NCBI RefSeq assembly: GCF_023746535.1 | Contig: NZ_CP098747.1 | Span: 2,998,501 to 3,062,500 of the forward strand | Length of the DNA stretch: 64,000 nt | Direction: 5' to 3' | Origin: Sneathiella marina | GTDB taxonomy: Bacteria > Pseudomonadota > Alphaproteobacteria > Sneathiellales > Sneathiellaceae | Shown here: positions 8,871-19,490 of the stretch, in pieces | Layout: every line of letters begins with the position of its first letter | Position numbering within the stretch: position 1 is the stretch's first letter | Notes under the pieces: model-generated | Databases searched by the model: none | Seen by the model: the letters and a program-made list of their open reading frames with translations, nothing else | Told to the model about the DNA's origin: nothing | Program-made: the position numbers and the translations under genes

Positions 8871-9488
8871 TCAAACCGCGTGACGGTGATCGTTATCCTG
8901 TTTGTTGTCATTAGGTGGATTATGCAGATCATTCTTATCCGCAATTGCTGTTAGACTTCCCTGTTTAGAATTTATGTTTGCAGATGAACTGTTTGAGGGC
9001 GATAAAATCAAATTGCCCTGCACCGCAGCAACAATCATGCCTCGTGAAATACCTAAATCCGCAAGCTGTGAGTCACTCATTGCCATCAATTCACGATAAC
9101 CAGCTCGTCTTTGCGTTGCTTTTTCAATATTATCCCGGACTTTCGCTAAATATTGTTTCAATGCCGCAAACGACGTTGAGAAGCTTCTCCGCGGACGCCC
9201 GCTAACGATAAACTCGATTTCCCCCCTGGAGATTCCGAGTTTGGCAAGTTCATAGTCCTTCATCGCATAAAGTTCTTTTTTTGCGGTCGAGTTACGTTTG
9301 TACAGTGCAATGCGCCGGGAGATGAGCTGTGCCGTTAGCACTAACCTTCTCCGCACATGGCTACTTCTGAAGCGCCGCGCTCGTAAATGAAGTTCATCCA
9401 CGGTTCTATGATTGCGGTTAGATGGGTTTGCAGGCGCAACATTCGCTGCAAAAAACCCTCCAAAATCCGTCATATAATAATGCATCAT
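8871..9488 (-). CDS. double DUF1127-repeat protein A
   Basis: This is a protein of about 205 residues with two DUF1127-like units instead of the usual single one. Unit 1 is KELYAMKDYELAKLGISRGE followed by IEFIVSGRPRR. Unit 2 is GYRELMAMSDSQLADLGISR followed by GMIVAAVQGN. DUF1127 proteins are usually 50-90-residue, Arg-rich proteins of alphaproteobacteria, and some bind RNA. Here the units sit in a basic context (RARRFRSSHVRRRLVLTAQL) and are followed by a low-complexity tail ending HRHAV. I chose the ATG at 9488 because the longer frame begins with a TTG. No signal peptide or clear membrane segment is present. Its neighbour at 9788-10306 is a paralog with the same final pentapeptide. Function is unknown. 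Confidence 0.75.
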   Translation of the reverse strand: MMHYYMTDFGGFFAANVAPANPSNRNHRTVDELHLRARRFRSSHVRRRLVLTAQLISRRIALYKRNSTAKKELYAMKDYELAKLGISRGEIEFIVSGRPRRSFSTSFAALKQYLAKVRDNIEKATQRRAGYRELMAMSDSQLADLGISRGMIVAAVQGNLILSPSNSSSANINSKQGSLTAIADKNDLHNPPNDNKQDNDHRHAV

Positions 9489-9554
9489 ATCAATATCCCA
9501 AAAAAAGTATCGAAGGCTCAAGAGTGCTGCCGCATTCCTTCCAGCGCTTCCGAG

Positions 9555-9582
9555 TATTTAATTTAGCTTTCTTCTGGATCAA
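9555..9582 (-). promoter_or_regulatory. candidate sigma-70-like promoter for double DUF1127 protein A
   Basis: On the minus strand TTGATC (-35-like) is followed after 16 bases by TAAATA (-10-like), about 66 bases upstream of the chosen start. The terminator at 9706-9742 lies upstream, so this gene needs its own promoter. The 299-base stretch 9489-9787 otherwise holds only that terminator. Confidence 0.35.
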
Positions 9583-9705
9583 CAGTTATGCATCGATTAT
9601 GGCTTAAAAGTGTCACCGAAAGCGGATAAGTATTTACATTCCAGGTCACCTGCTAATACCTTGTTTTTCCTGTATAAAATTTTTTATTCACTCCCTCTTT
9701 TTCCA

Positions 9706-9742
9706 GAAAAAAATCCCTCACGCATCGCTGCGTGAGGGATTT
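9706..9742 (-). terminator. Rho-independent terminator after double DUF1127 protein B
   Basis: There is a perfect 14-base stem (AAATCCCTCACGCA paired with its complement) with a 4-base loop. On the minus strand it is followed by a run of T, and it lies 45 bases downstream of the stop at 9788. It separates the transcript of the upstream two genes from protein A. Confidence 0.88.
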
Positions 9743-9787
9743 CATACTTGATTGCCTGCAATATGTATTACAAGCTCATCATCTCAA

Positions 9788-10306
9788 TTAAACTGCATGA
9801 CGGTGTTCATTATTGTTGCTTGCCTGCGCGAGGTTGTCGTTAGCAAGCAAAGCTGTATTTCCATGAACCGCTGCTTCAATATCGCCTTTTACAAGCCCGA
9901 TATCAGCAAGCTGACGTGCATCCATTGCCATTAACTGAGCGTAACCAGCCCGCGCTTTCTGTGCACGCACTAGTTTTTCTTTAAAGCTTGCCCAGAAAGA
10001 AGGCGCCGGTTTTTCGCCCCTTCTTCCTTCTACAGCGTAATCTATTTCAGATCGGGTAATACCCAAATCGACTAGTTCTCTGTCCGACATAGCGTACAGG
10101 CTTCTTTTTGCAGCTGCGATTTGCCGGCTCTTCGCAAATTTACCTGTCACTTTGTTATAAAGGGACGCGATACCATTTGAAATATATTCGCTTCTCAGCA
10201 CATGACCGCGGTAGATCAGTGCATCGACATTGACATTTTCTTTATTCACTTGAACGGGTTGGATCATGGCCAAAGCTTCAAGTTCTTTCTGATTGTAGTT
10301 CATCAT
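9788..10306 (-). CDS. double DUF1127-repeat protein B
   Basis: This is a 172-residue paralog of the protein at 8871-9488. Unit 1 is RSLYAMSDRELVDLGITRSE followed by IDYAVEGRRG. Unit 2 is GYAQLMAMDARQLADIGLVK followed by GDIEAAVHGN. The tail is rich in Asn and Ala and ends NNNEHRHAV. The N-terminal 70 residues (YNQKELEALAMIQPVQVNKE onward) are unrelated to known domains. The start has a strong ribosome binding site, GGAG seven bases before the ATG pair. The 98-residue gene upstream ends 36 bases away, so the two are probably one transcript that stops at the terminator at 9706-9742. Function is unknown; single-unit relatives in other alphaproteobacteria have been linked to RNA turnover and phosphate or stress responses. 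Confidence 0.8.
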   Translation of the reverse strand: MMNYNQKELEALAMIQPVQVNKENVNVDALIYRGHVLRSEYISNGIASLYNKVTGKFAKSRQIAAAKRSLYAMSDRELVDLGITRSEIDYAVEGRRGEKPAPSFWASFKEKLVRAQKARAGYAQLMAMDARQLADIGLVKGDIEAAVHGNTALLANDNLAQASNNNEHRHAV

Positions 10307-10342
10307 AATACTTCTCCTTCGGAAGCAGATTCCCTTTCGGGT

Positions 10343-10639
10343 TTATTTAACAAAAGCGTTATTCACGCTTAGTCGTTCAATTTCATTTTCGTTCACTGAT
10401 TTATTTAAAATCTTGTAATCACGTTTTGCGGCTTGACGTGACACCGCATTTAACAAATCAACTTCGACAGTACTTTCAGATGTTTGACTCTGCCCAAAAC
10501 CCAATACTCGCTGCCAAAACGACGACGCCTTAAAATGACCGTTCAGTGATGAGCCATCTGCTTCGCCATTTGAAGCGCCATACTGCAAATGCAACGCTTG
10601 TCCGTATTTTTCGTTTCTAGAGAACATATCAATTTCCAT
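10343..10639 (-). CDS. unrecognised small protein (98 aa)
   Basis: This is a soluble-looking 98-residue protein that I cannot assign. It starts MEIDMFSRNEKYGQALHLQY and ends RDYKILNKSVNENEIERLSV plus seven residues. I used the ATG at 10639, which has AGGA nine bases upstream; a start at 10690 would add 17 residues without a clear ribosome binding site. There is one aromatic patch (SSFWQRVLGFG) and the rest is polar. The C-terminal half (LLNAVSRQAAKRDYKILNKS) could form a helix and vaguely resembles the basic helix that precedes DUF1127 units, but the signature glycine is missing. It lies just upstream of double DUF1127 protein B and is probably in the same operon. Confidence 0.6.
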   Translation of the reverse strand: MEIDMFSRNEKYGQALHLQYGASNGEADGSSLNGHFKASSFWQRVLGFGQSQTSESTVEVDLLNAVSRQAAKRDYKILNKSVNENEIERLSVNNAFVK

Positions 10640-10835
10640 ACTGTTTGTTCCTGGTACAGAATATATTGCACTGCATTCATTAAAAAACAATGGCTTACCC
10701 CCTGATTTTGCCCGCGAAGATCGTATTGGTGCATTGCATAAAATGCATAGCTAGGATTGCACTCAAACAAAAAAACCCCCATATTCACACTGAATAAGAC
10801 CTTTAATGCCAGATGCCGCATTGGCCGGAGATGTT

Positions 10836-12842
10836 ATGAATACAGCCGCAGAAATTGATGCCCTGCTTGCAACCACTGACACAGATTTAAGTAAGGAGTC
10901 GTTGACGGAACTCATTGAAGCTGTTGCCTCTGCTCCATACCGACCGGACGAAGACAATACCCTTCGGCATGTTTTACCAGGCCTGTCCTCGGAAGAAATG
11001 GATTCTGTAAAAACGGTGCGGGATGCCATTCGTGAAAAAATAGGACAGAATGTTCTGTCGCCTGAAAGTTCATCTGACCGTCTCGCCGCTTTACGTGCAA
11101 AAATGCTTGCGGAAAACTCAGACGGCTTCATTGTCCCGCTTAACGACGAATATCACGGCGAAGCGGCCCCCGCCTGCTCTGAGCGTCTGAAATGGCTGAC
11201 CGGATTCACTGGCTCGGCCGGCGTCGCTGCTGTCTTGAAAGAAAAAGCAGCGATCTTTGTTGACGGACGCTATACCCTACAAGTTGTCAATGAAGTCGAT
11301 ACGTCATTGTTTGAGCCTCGGCATGTTTCAGATGAACCCATGTTTGCCTGGATTGAAGATAATATGGTCAAGGGCCAAACCCTGGCGATCGACCCCTGGC
11401 TCCACACGGAAAGCAGTGTTAATGCGTTCAAACAACTGACGAAACGCCTCGGGATATTGCTAAAGGAAATAGACACCAATTTTATTGACGATGTCTGGAC
11501 AGATCGCCCGCAACCACCGCTCGCCATGGTCGTCCCCCATGCTGACATTTTTTCCGGAGAAACATCTCGCGACAAGCGGGCAGCCGTCGCGGCGACATTA
11601 CAAGAAAATGGAGTTGATGCCTGTATTCATACCCTGCCTGATGTGAACGCCTGGTTGTTGAATATTCGCGGGGCAGATCTTCCCTGCACGCCGTTTGCGT
11701 TGGGCTTCGGCATTCTTCATAAGGATGCTACTGTTGACCTGTACATGGATGAGCGAAAGCTGTCTTCGGAATTGCCGGAGCATTTGGGCAATAGCGTCCG
11801 GTTATTTAACCCAGACCAATTTCAGGACGGTCTCGCTAATCTTGTGGGCAAAGCTGTCCAGGTAGATCCTGCGTCGACCAGTCAATGGATTGTTAATAAA
11901 CTAAAGAGCGCACAGGCGAAAATTGTCCGCGCAGACGATCCCTGCCTTCTGCCAAAAGCAACGAAGAATGCCACTGAAGTTGCGGGAACCCGAAACGCAC
12001 ATATTCGCGATGGTGCTGCTGTAACAAAATTTTTGCACTGGCTTTCCCTCAATGCTGCATCCGGGTCAGTAGATGAAATCTCTGCGGAAGAGAAACTTCG
12101 GGAATTTCGCAAGACAGGAGATAAATTCAAAGATCTTAGTTTTCCAACGATCTCAGCGGCTGGACCCAATGGTGCTCTTTGTCACTATCGCTCGACGACT
12201 GCATCAAACCGTAAGCTTGAAACAGGTACTCTTTACCTCGTTGACAGCGGCGGACAGTATTTGGATGGTACGACTGATATTACCCGTACCATCGCCGTAG
12301 GTGAGCCATCGGAAGAAATGCGGCAGCGGTTTACCCTTGTTCTTAAAGGTCATATTGCTCTCGCAACAGCCCGCTTTCCAAAAGGGACGACAGGGAGCCA
12401 GCTTGATACTTTGGCCAGAGCCCCGCTTTGGGCCGCCGGCCTCGATTATGACCATGGTACGGGGCATGGCGTGGGAAGTTATTTATCTGTCCATGAAGGC
12501 CCACAACGCATTTCAAAAATGCCAAATTCCGTTGCACTCCAGCCTGGTATGATTATCTCGAATGAACCGGGGTTTTACAAAGCCGATGATTACGGGATCA
12601 GGATCGAAAACCTCGTGACTGTTTTTGAAATTGAAGGTTTGAAGAATGCGGAATTAACAACATATGGTTTTGAAACGCTAACTTTCGCCCCGCTTGATCA
12701 AAATCTAATTGAGGGCACATTGCTTACCACGGAAGAAGTTCAATGGGTCAACGACTATCATCAAGCTGTATGGAACAAAATTTCACCGCTGGTGTCCGGA
12801 GATGTTAAAGACTGGCTTCAATCTGCGACTGCCTCAATCTAA
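10836..12842 (+). CDS. pepP: aminopeptidase P family metallopeptidase (M24B) with extended N-terminus
   Basis: This is a 668-residue Xaa-Pro aminopeptidase-like enzyme that removes N-terminal residues before proline in the cytoplasm. The creatinase-type N-terminal domain begins at DRLAALRAKM (about residue 81) and includes ERLKWLTGFTGSAGVAAVL. The M24 catalytic domain carries the metal ligands in YLVDSGGQYLDGTTDITRTI, GTGHGVGSYLSVHEGP, MIISNEPGFY and GIRIENLVTV. The first 80 residues are an extra acidic helix-rich extension compared with the usual 590-610-residue alphaproteobacterial enzyme. The ATG at 10836 is favoured over 10806 because GGAG lies five bases upstream. It converges on ligA with a 3-base gap. 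Confidence 0.92.
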   Translation: MNTAAEIDALLATTDTDLSKESLTELIEAVASAPYRPDEDNTLRHVLPGLSSEEMDSVKTVRDAIREKIGQNVLSPESSSDRLAALRAKMLAENSDGFIVPLNDEYHGEAAPACSERLKWLTGFTGSAGVAAVLKEKAAIFVDGRYTLQVVNEVDTSLFEPRHVSDEPMFAWIEDNMVKGQTLAIDPWLHTESSVNAFKQLTKRLGILLKEIDTNFIDDVWTDRPQPPLAMVVPHADIFSGETSRDKRAAVAATLQENGVDACIHTLPDVNAWLLNIRGADLPCTPFALGFGILHKDATVDLYMDERKLSSELPEHLGNSVRLFNPDQFQDGLANLVGKAVQVDPASTSQWIVNKLKSAQAKIVRADDPCLLPKATKNATEVAGTRNAHIRDGAAVTKFLHWLSLNAASGSVDEISAEEKLREFRKTGDKFKDLSFPTISAAGPNGALCHYRSTTASNRKLETGTLYLVDSGGQYLDGTTDITRTIAVGEPSEEMRQRFTLVLKGHIALATARFPKGTTGSQLDTLARAPLWAAGLDYDHGTGHGVGSYLSVHEGPQRISKMPNSVALQPGMIISNEPGFYKADDYGIRIENLVTVFEIEGLKNAELTTYGFETLTFAPLDQNLIEGTLLTTEEVQWVNDYHQAVWNKISPLVSGDVKDWLQSATASI

Positions 12843-12845
12843 GAC

Positions 12846-16623
<3,778 letters not shown>

Positions 16624-16635
16624 CTATATTCACGC

Positions 16636-17454
16636 TCAGAAAATTGATGTCCAGGCCTTAACAATCCACGAGTCTTCATCTGCTTCAGGCTTCAAATAAT
16701 TTGCATCTAACAAAGCGTAGGAATCCTGATACCACTCACTTCCCGGAAAATTGTACCCTAATACCGCAGCTGCCGTTTGTGCTTCTTCAGTGATCCCTAA
16801 ACTCAGATACGCTTCGGTCAACCGGTGAAGCGCCTCAGGTACGTGGGTCGTCGTTTGGTATTCCTCTATGACAACTCGATACCGATTAATGGCGCCAATC
16901 GGATAATCCTGTGATTGATAATATCTACCAATCGCCATTTCTTTCCCGGCCAAGTGATCTTTGGTCAAATCTATTTTCAAACGAGCATCCCGCGCATATT
17001 CCGTATTCGGAAAACGACGAACAAGATTCTGAAGCGCAGCAAGCGCCTGACGAGTGACCTTCTGATCTCGCTCTACACCGGTGATCTGTTCATAGTATGA
17101 AATCGCAACTAAGTAGTATGCATATGCGACATCTTTGTTTCCGGGATGGAGTTCTACGAACCTCTCTGCTGCAAGTATCGCCTGATCGTATTGATTGCTT
17201 TGATAATAAGCAAATGAAGACATTAGCTGCGCTTTTGTTGACCAAACTGAATATGGATGCTGTCTCTCAACTTCATCGAATCCCTGAGCCGCCTGGAGAT
17301 AATTTTCATTGTTAAGTGCAGCCAGTGCCTGATTGTATAATTCCTGAACAGGCCGTTCCACATATTCCGGTGCTTCATCGGAACTACAGGCTGCCAATGA
17401 CACCAGAATCACCATATAAACTGCCAACAAGCTTTTCTGACCAACTGATTTCAA
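16636..17454 (-). CDS. bamD: outer membrane assembly lipoprotein BamD
   Basis: This lipoprotein of about 272 residues is a part of the BAM complex that inserts beta-barrel proteins into the outer membrane. The signal peptide KSLLAVYMVILVSLAAC ends in the lipobox LAAC, and the mature protein begins CSSDEAPEYVERP. TPR-type repeats follow (ELYNQALAALNNENYLQAAQ, PYSVWSTKAQLMSSFAYYQS, FVELHPGNKDVAYAYYLVAI, NRYRVVIEEYQTTTHVPEAL). A GTG at 17478 would add eight acidic residues before the signal. The TTG at 17454 has AAGGA about nine bases upstream and gives a better signal peptide, so I used it. A 31-base inverted repeat lies 30 bases upstream of the GTG. Confidence 0.93.
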   Translation of the reverse strand: MKSVGQKSLLAVYMVILVSLAACSSDEAPEYVERPVQELYNQALAALNNENYLQAAQGFDEVERQHPYSVWSTKAQLMSSFAYYQSNQYDQAILAAERFVELHPGNKDVAYAYYLVAISYYEQITGVERDQKVTRQALAALQNLVRRFPNTEYARDARLKIDLTKDHLAGKEMAIGRYYQSQDYPIGAINRYRVVIEEYQTTTHVPEALHRLTEAYLSLGITEEAQTAAAVLGYNFPGSEWYQDSYALLDANYLKPEADEDSWIVKAWTSIF

Positions 17455-17508
17455 CTTCGTAATTCCTTCATAATCCACAGGGTAACCTTCATATGGAGTT
17501 TTAGTATT

Positions 17509-17539
17509 TTAACTCAACAATATTATGTTGAAAAGTTAA
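17509..17539. repeat. interrupted inverted repeat upstream of bamD
   Basis: The arms TTAACT and CAACA (17509-17519) pair with TGTTG and AGTTAA (17526-17539) around ATATTA, with three extra A bases on one side. The symmetry suggests a binding site for a dimeric regulator over the bamD promoter. The adjacent XRE protein is the obvious candidate. The repeat is seen directly; the role is inferred. Confidence 0.45.
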
Positions 17540-17705
17540 GGTTGATTAATTCTTATCACAAAATATATGACAAAAATCGAAAAATCATTTGCGAATTGTG
17601 ACAACTAATATGCAATAAATTTCAATTATTTTTATATATCAATAAACATAATTTATCATATTTATAATTTTTAAGTATTTTCTTTTCAGGCCCGAACGTG
17701 CTATA

Positions 17706-17721
17706 TTACCTATAAGGGTAA
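17706..17721. repeat. short inverted repeat upstream of XRE regulator
   Basis: TTACC-TATAAG-GGTAA forms 5-base arms around a 6-base AT-rich centre, 119 bases before the XRE start and right after a TATATT box. XRE repressors commonly bind such sites next to their own promoter. The site is short, so chance is possible. Confidence 0.35.
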
Positions 17722-17840
17722 TGCGATTGTTTTATTTTCTCCTCCAAATGCATTCTTTATGCACTAAAGCGGATCGCAAAATTCTTGACCAATTGTTGAA
17801 ACGAAGACGAAGACAGAGAGTTCGGGAAAGGTACCAAAAA

Positions 17841-18227
17841 ATGGGAAAACTCGCAAAGAAAGTCGACAACCATGTCGGTGAGCGTATTCGCGAAAGACGT
17901 ACAATGATGGGCCTGACGCAGGAGCATCTTGCGCAAGCTTTAAACATTTCTTATCAACAAGTGCAGAAATACGAAACCGGGGCAAATCGGGTTAGCGCTG
18001 GTAGACTTTTTGAAATTGGACAGCGACTGGAAGTAGATGTCGCGTTTTTCTTTGAAAATCTCGAACCTCTTGCTGCCTCTTCTCCACTGGAACATGGTGG
18101 TAAAAATCGCTCAACTATTGAACTTGTCCGCAATTATGGCGATATCAATGAAGCAGCTGTTAGATCCGCTGTTAGTGGGCTTATCAAAAGCCTGGCAGGA
18201 AAAGAAAGAAAACGCAAGTCTGCGTGA
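17841..18227 (+). CDS. XRE/Cro-type helix-turn-helix regulator
   Basis: This is a 128-residue DNA-binding protein. The helix-turn-helix occupies residues about 10-65: VGERIRERRTMMGLTQEHLA, QALNISYQQVQKYETGANRV, SAGRLFEIGQRLEVDVAFFF. This is the widespread alphaproteobacterial subtype related to PraR-like repressors. The C-terminal half (NRSTIELVRNYGDINEAAVR, SAVSGLIKSLAGKERKRKSA) is probably a short dimerisation or tail segment. I used the ATG at 17841 with GAAAGG upstream; an in-frame ATG at 17721 adds 40 basic residues that relatives lack. It stands alone on the plus strand inside the division cluster, between bamD and lpxC, and converges on lpxC. Confidence 0.9.
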   Translation: MGKLAKKVDNHVGERIRERRTMMGLTQEHLAQALNISYQQVQKYETGANRVSAGRLFEIGQRLEVDVAFFFENLEPLAASSPLEHGGKNRSTIELVRNYGDINEAAVRSAVSGLIKSLAGKERKRKSA

Positions 18228-18245
18228 TATAATAGTCTACAAAGG

Positions 18246-18279
18246 AAAAGGCACTGAAAATAACTTTCGTGCCTTTTTT
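18246..18279. terminator. bidirectional terminator between XRE gene and lpxC
   Basis: The stem AAAAGGCAC / GTGCCTTTT extends with GAAA / TTTC around ATAAC. It is followed by a T run on the plus strand, and by TTTTCCTTT on the minus strand. It lies between the convergent stops of the XRE gene and lpxC and can serve both. Confidence 0.85.
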
Positions 18280-18316
18280 GTTGACCAAGCCTAAATCTCT
18301 TCAGGGAATATCCGCT

Positions 18317-19252
18317 TTACGCAGTAATGGGTGCTGCCGCTTGTTGCGCCGGCCAGTGCGCTCCACCAACATTTCCAATTCGAACCGGTGCTTCCGTTGT
18401 ATAACACCAGGCATCAGAATTTGCGAAAAGAGCCTGCAACAATTTATTGTTCAACGCATGTCCAGACCGAAATCCATAAAATTGGCCAACGATAGGTGCC
18501 CCAGCAAGGTACAAATCACCGACGGCATCCAGAGCTTTATGCCGGACAAACTCATCATCGTAACGTAAGCCCTCTTCATTCAAGATATCGGGGCCGCTCA
18601 AAACAATCGCATTGTCGAGAGAACCGCCCTTTGCCAACCCCATTTCCTTCAGTTTTTCAAAATCGCTTAAAAAACCAAAGGTCCTAGCCCGGCAAATTTC
18701 ATTTTTAAACGTACCGTTTCTAAGGTTAAAGCTGCAGTTTTGCTTTCCAATCCGTGGGTTCTCGAAATCGATTTCAAATGAGACAGAAATATTATCGGCA
18801 GGCGCAAGCACTGCTTTCGCTCCCCCTTCCGACACTTCAACTTCCTTGAGGATCTTTATATACCGGCGAGCATCGCCTTGCTCGATTGTATCCGCACATT
18901 CGATCAAGAAAACAAATGGGGCAGATGAGCCATCCATTACGGGTACTTCTGGAGCATCCAGCTCTACAATCGCATTATCAATCCCACAACCTGAAAAAGC
19001 GGCCATCAAATGCTCTATGGTTGCGACTTTAACCCCGGCTTCATTCTCAACAGTCGTACACATAATAAGATCTGAAACCGCATCGAACCGTGCCGGTATC
19101 TCCGAAATTTCATCTGCAACATCAACCCGCTTAAAAACAATACCGGTATTAACAGGTGCCGGAATCAACTTCATATTGATTAAATATCCGCCATGAAGGC
19201 CGACACCGGTACAGCTAATGCTATTTCGCAGGGTTTTCTGATAAGCAACCAT
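18317..19252 (-). CDS. lpxC: UDP-3-O-acyl-N-acetylglucosamine deacetylase
   Basis: This is a 311-residue zinc enzyme that performs the committed step of lipid A synthesis in the cytoplasm. The N-terminal domain starts YQKTLRNSISCTGVGLHGG. The zinc ligand His81 is in TIEHLMAAFSGCGIDNA, and VPVMDGSSAPF and HKALDAVGDLYLAG (second His and Asp ligands) follow. SFEIDFENPRIGKQ is also family-typical. Length is normal. It follows ftsZ after 238 bases containing the ftsZ terminator, so it has its own promoter. A perfect short palindrome (TAACTC-T-GAGTTA, 19260-19272) lies eight bases before the start codon. Confidence 0.97.
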   Translation of the reverse strand: MVAYQKTLRNSISCTGVGLHGGYLINMKLIPAPVNTGIVFKRVDVADEISEIPARFDAVSDLIMCTTVENEAGVKVATIEHLMAAFSGCGIDNAIVELDAPEVPVMDGSSAPFVFLIECADTIEQGDARRYIKILKEVEVSEGGAKAVLAPADNISVSFEIDFENPRIGKQNCSFNLRNGTFKNEICRARTFGFLSDFEKLKEMGLAKGGSLDNAIVLSGPDILNEEGLRYDDEFVRHKALDAVGDLYLAGAPIVGQFYGFRSGHALNNKLLQALFANSDAWCYTTEAPVRIGNVGGAHWPAQQAAAPITA

Positions 19253-19416
19253 ATTCCGCTAACTCTGAGTTATTGTAATAATTTTGTAGCATTAATCTAC
19301 TAATGCTGCATCGCATATACAAATCACACTTTGTTACCGATTATTTCTTGAAAAATAGCTGATTGGCTCATCGAGGAAAATACTGCGATGCACAATTACC
19401 CTGCCCTTTACCAAGC

Positions 19417-19452
19417 AAAAAGGCCCTCCCAGCCTTTACTGCCGGAAGAGCC
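19417..19452 (-). terminator. Rho-independent terminator after ftsZ
   Basis: On the minus strand a 12-base stem with three wobble pairs (GGCTCTTCCGGC / GCTGGGAGGGCC) and a 7-base loop is followed by TTTTT. It lies 39 bases after the ftsZ stop and ends the division cluster transcript before lpxC. Confidence 0.85.
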
Positions 19453-19490
19453 CGTATAACTTTATAGCCTTTAGTCAGCTGTACAGAAGC

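Larger units (their letters stand above)
17479..17840. other. very AT-rich divergent intergenic region (bamD / XRE regulator)
   Basis: These 362 bases separate the divergent bamD and XRE genes. The stretch 17541-17690 is mostly A and T. No plausible coding sequence was found. The region holds the two inverted repeats listed separately and presumably both promoters. A TATATT at 17702-17707 could be a -10 for the XRE gene, but its -35 is unclear. Confidence 0.5.

Noticed and set aside
18612-19196. 194-codon open frame antisense to lpxC
   Set aside because: It mirrors the codon structure of lpxC, a clear gene on the other strand, and resembles no protein family.
19260-19272. Palindrome TAACTC-T-GAGTTA just upstream of lpxC
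   Set aside because: Six-base arms are short, and the site sits at the ribosome binding position without any known regulator, so I do not list it as an operator.
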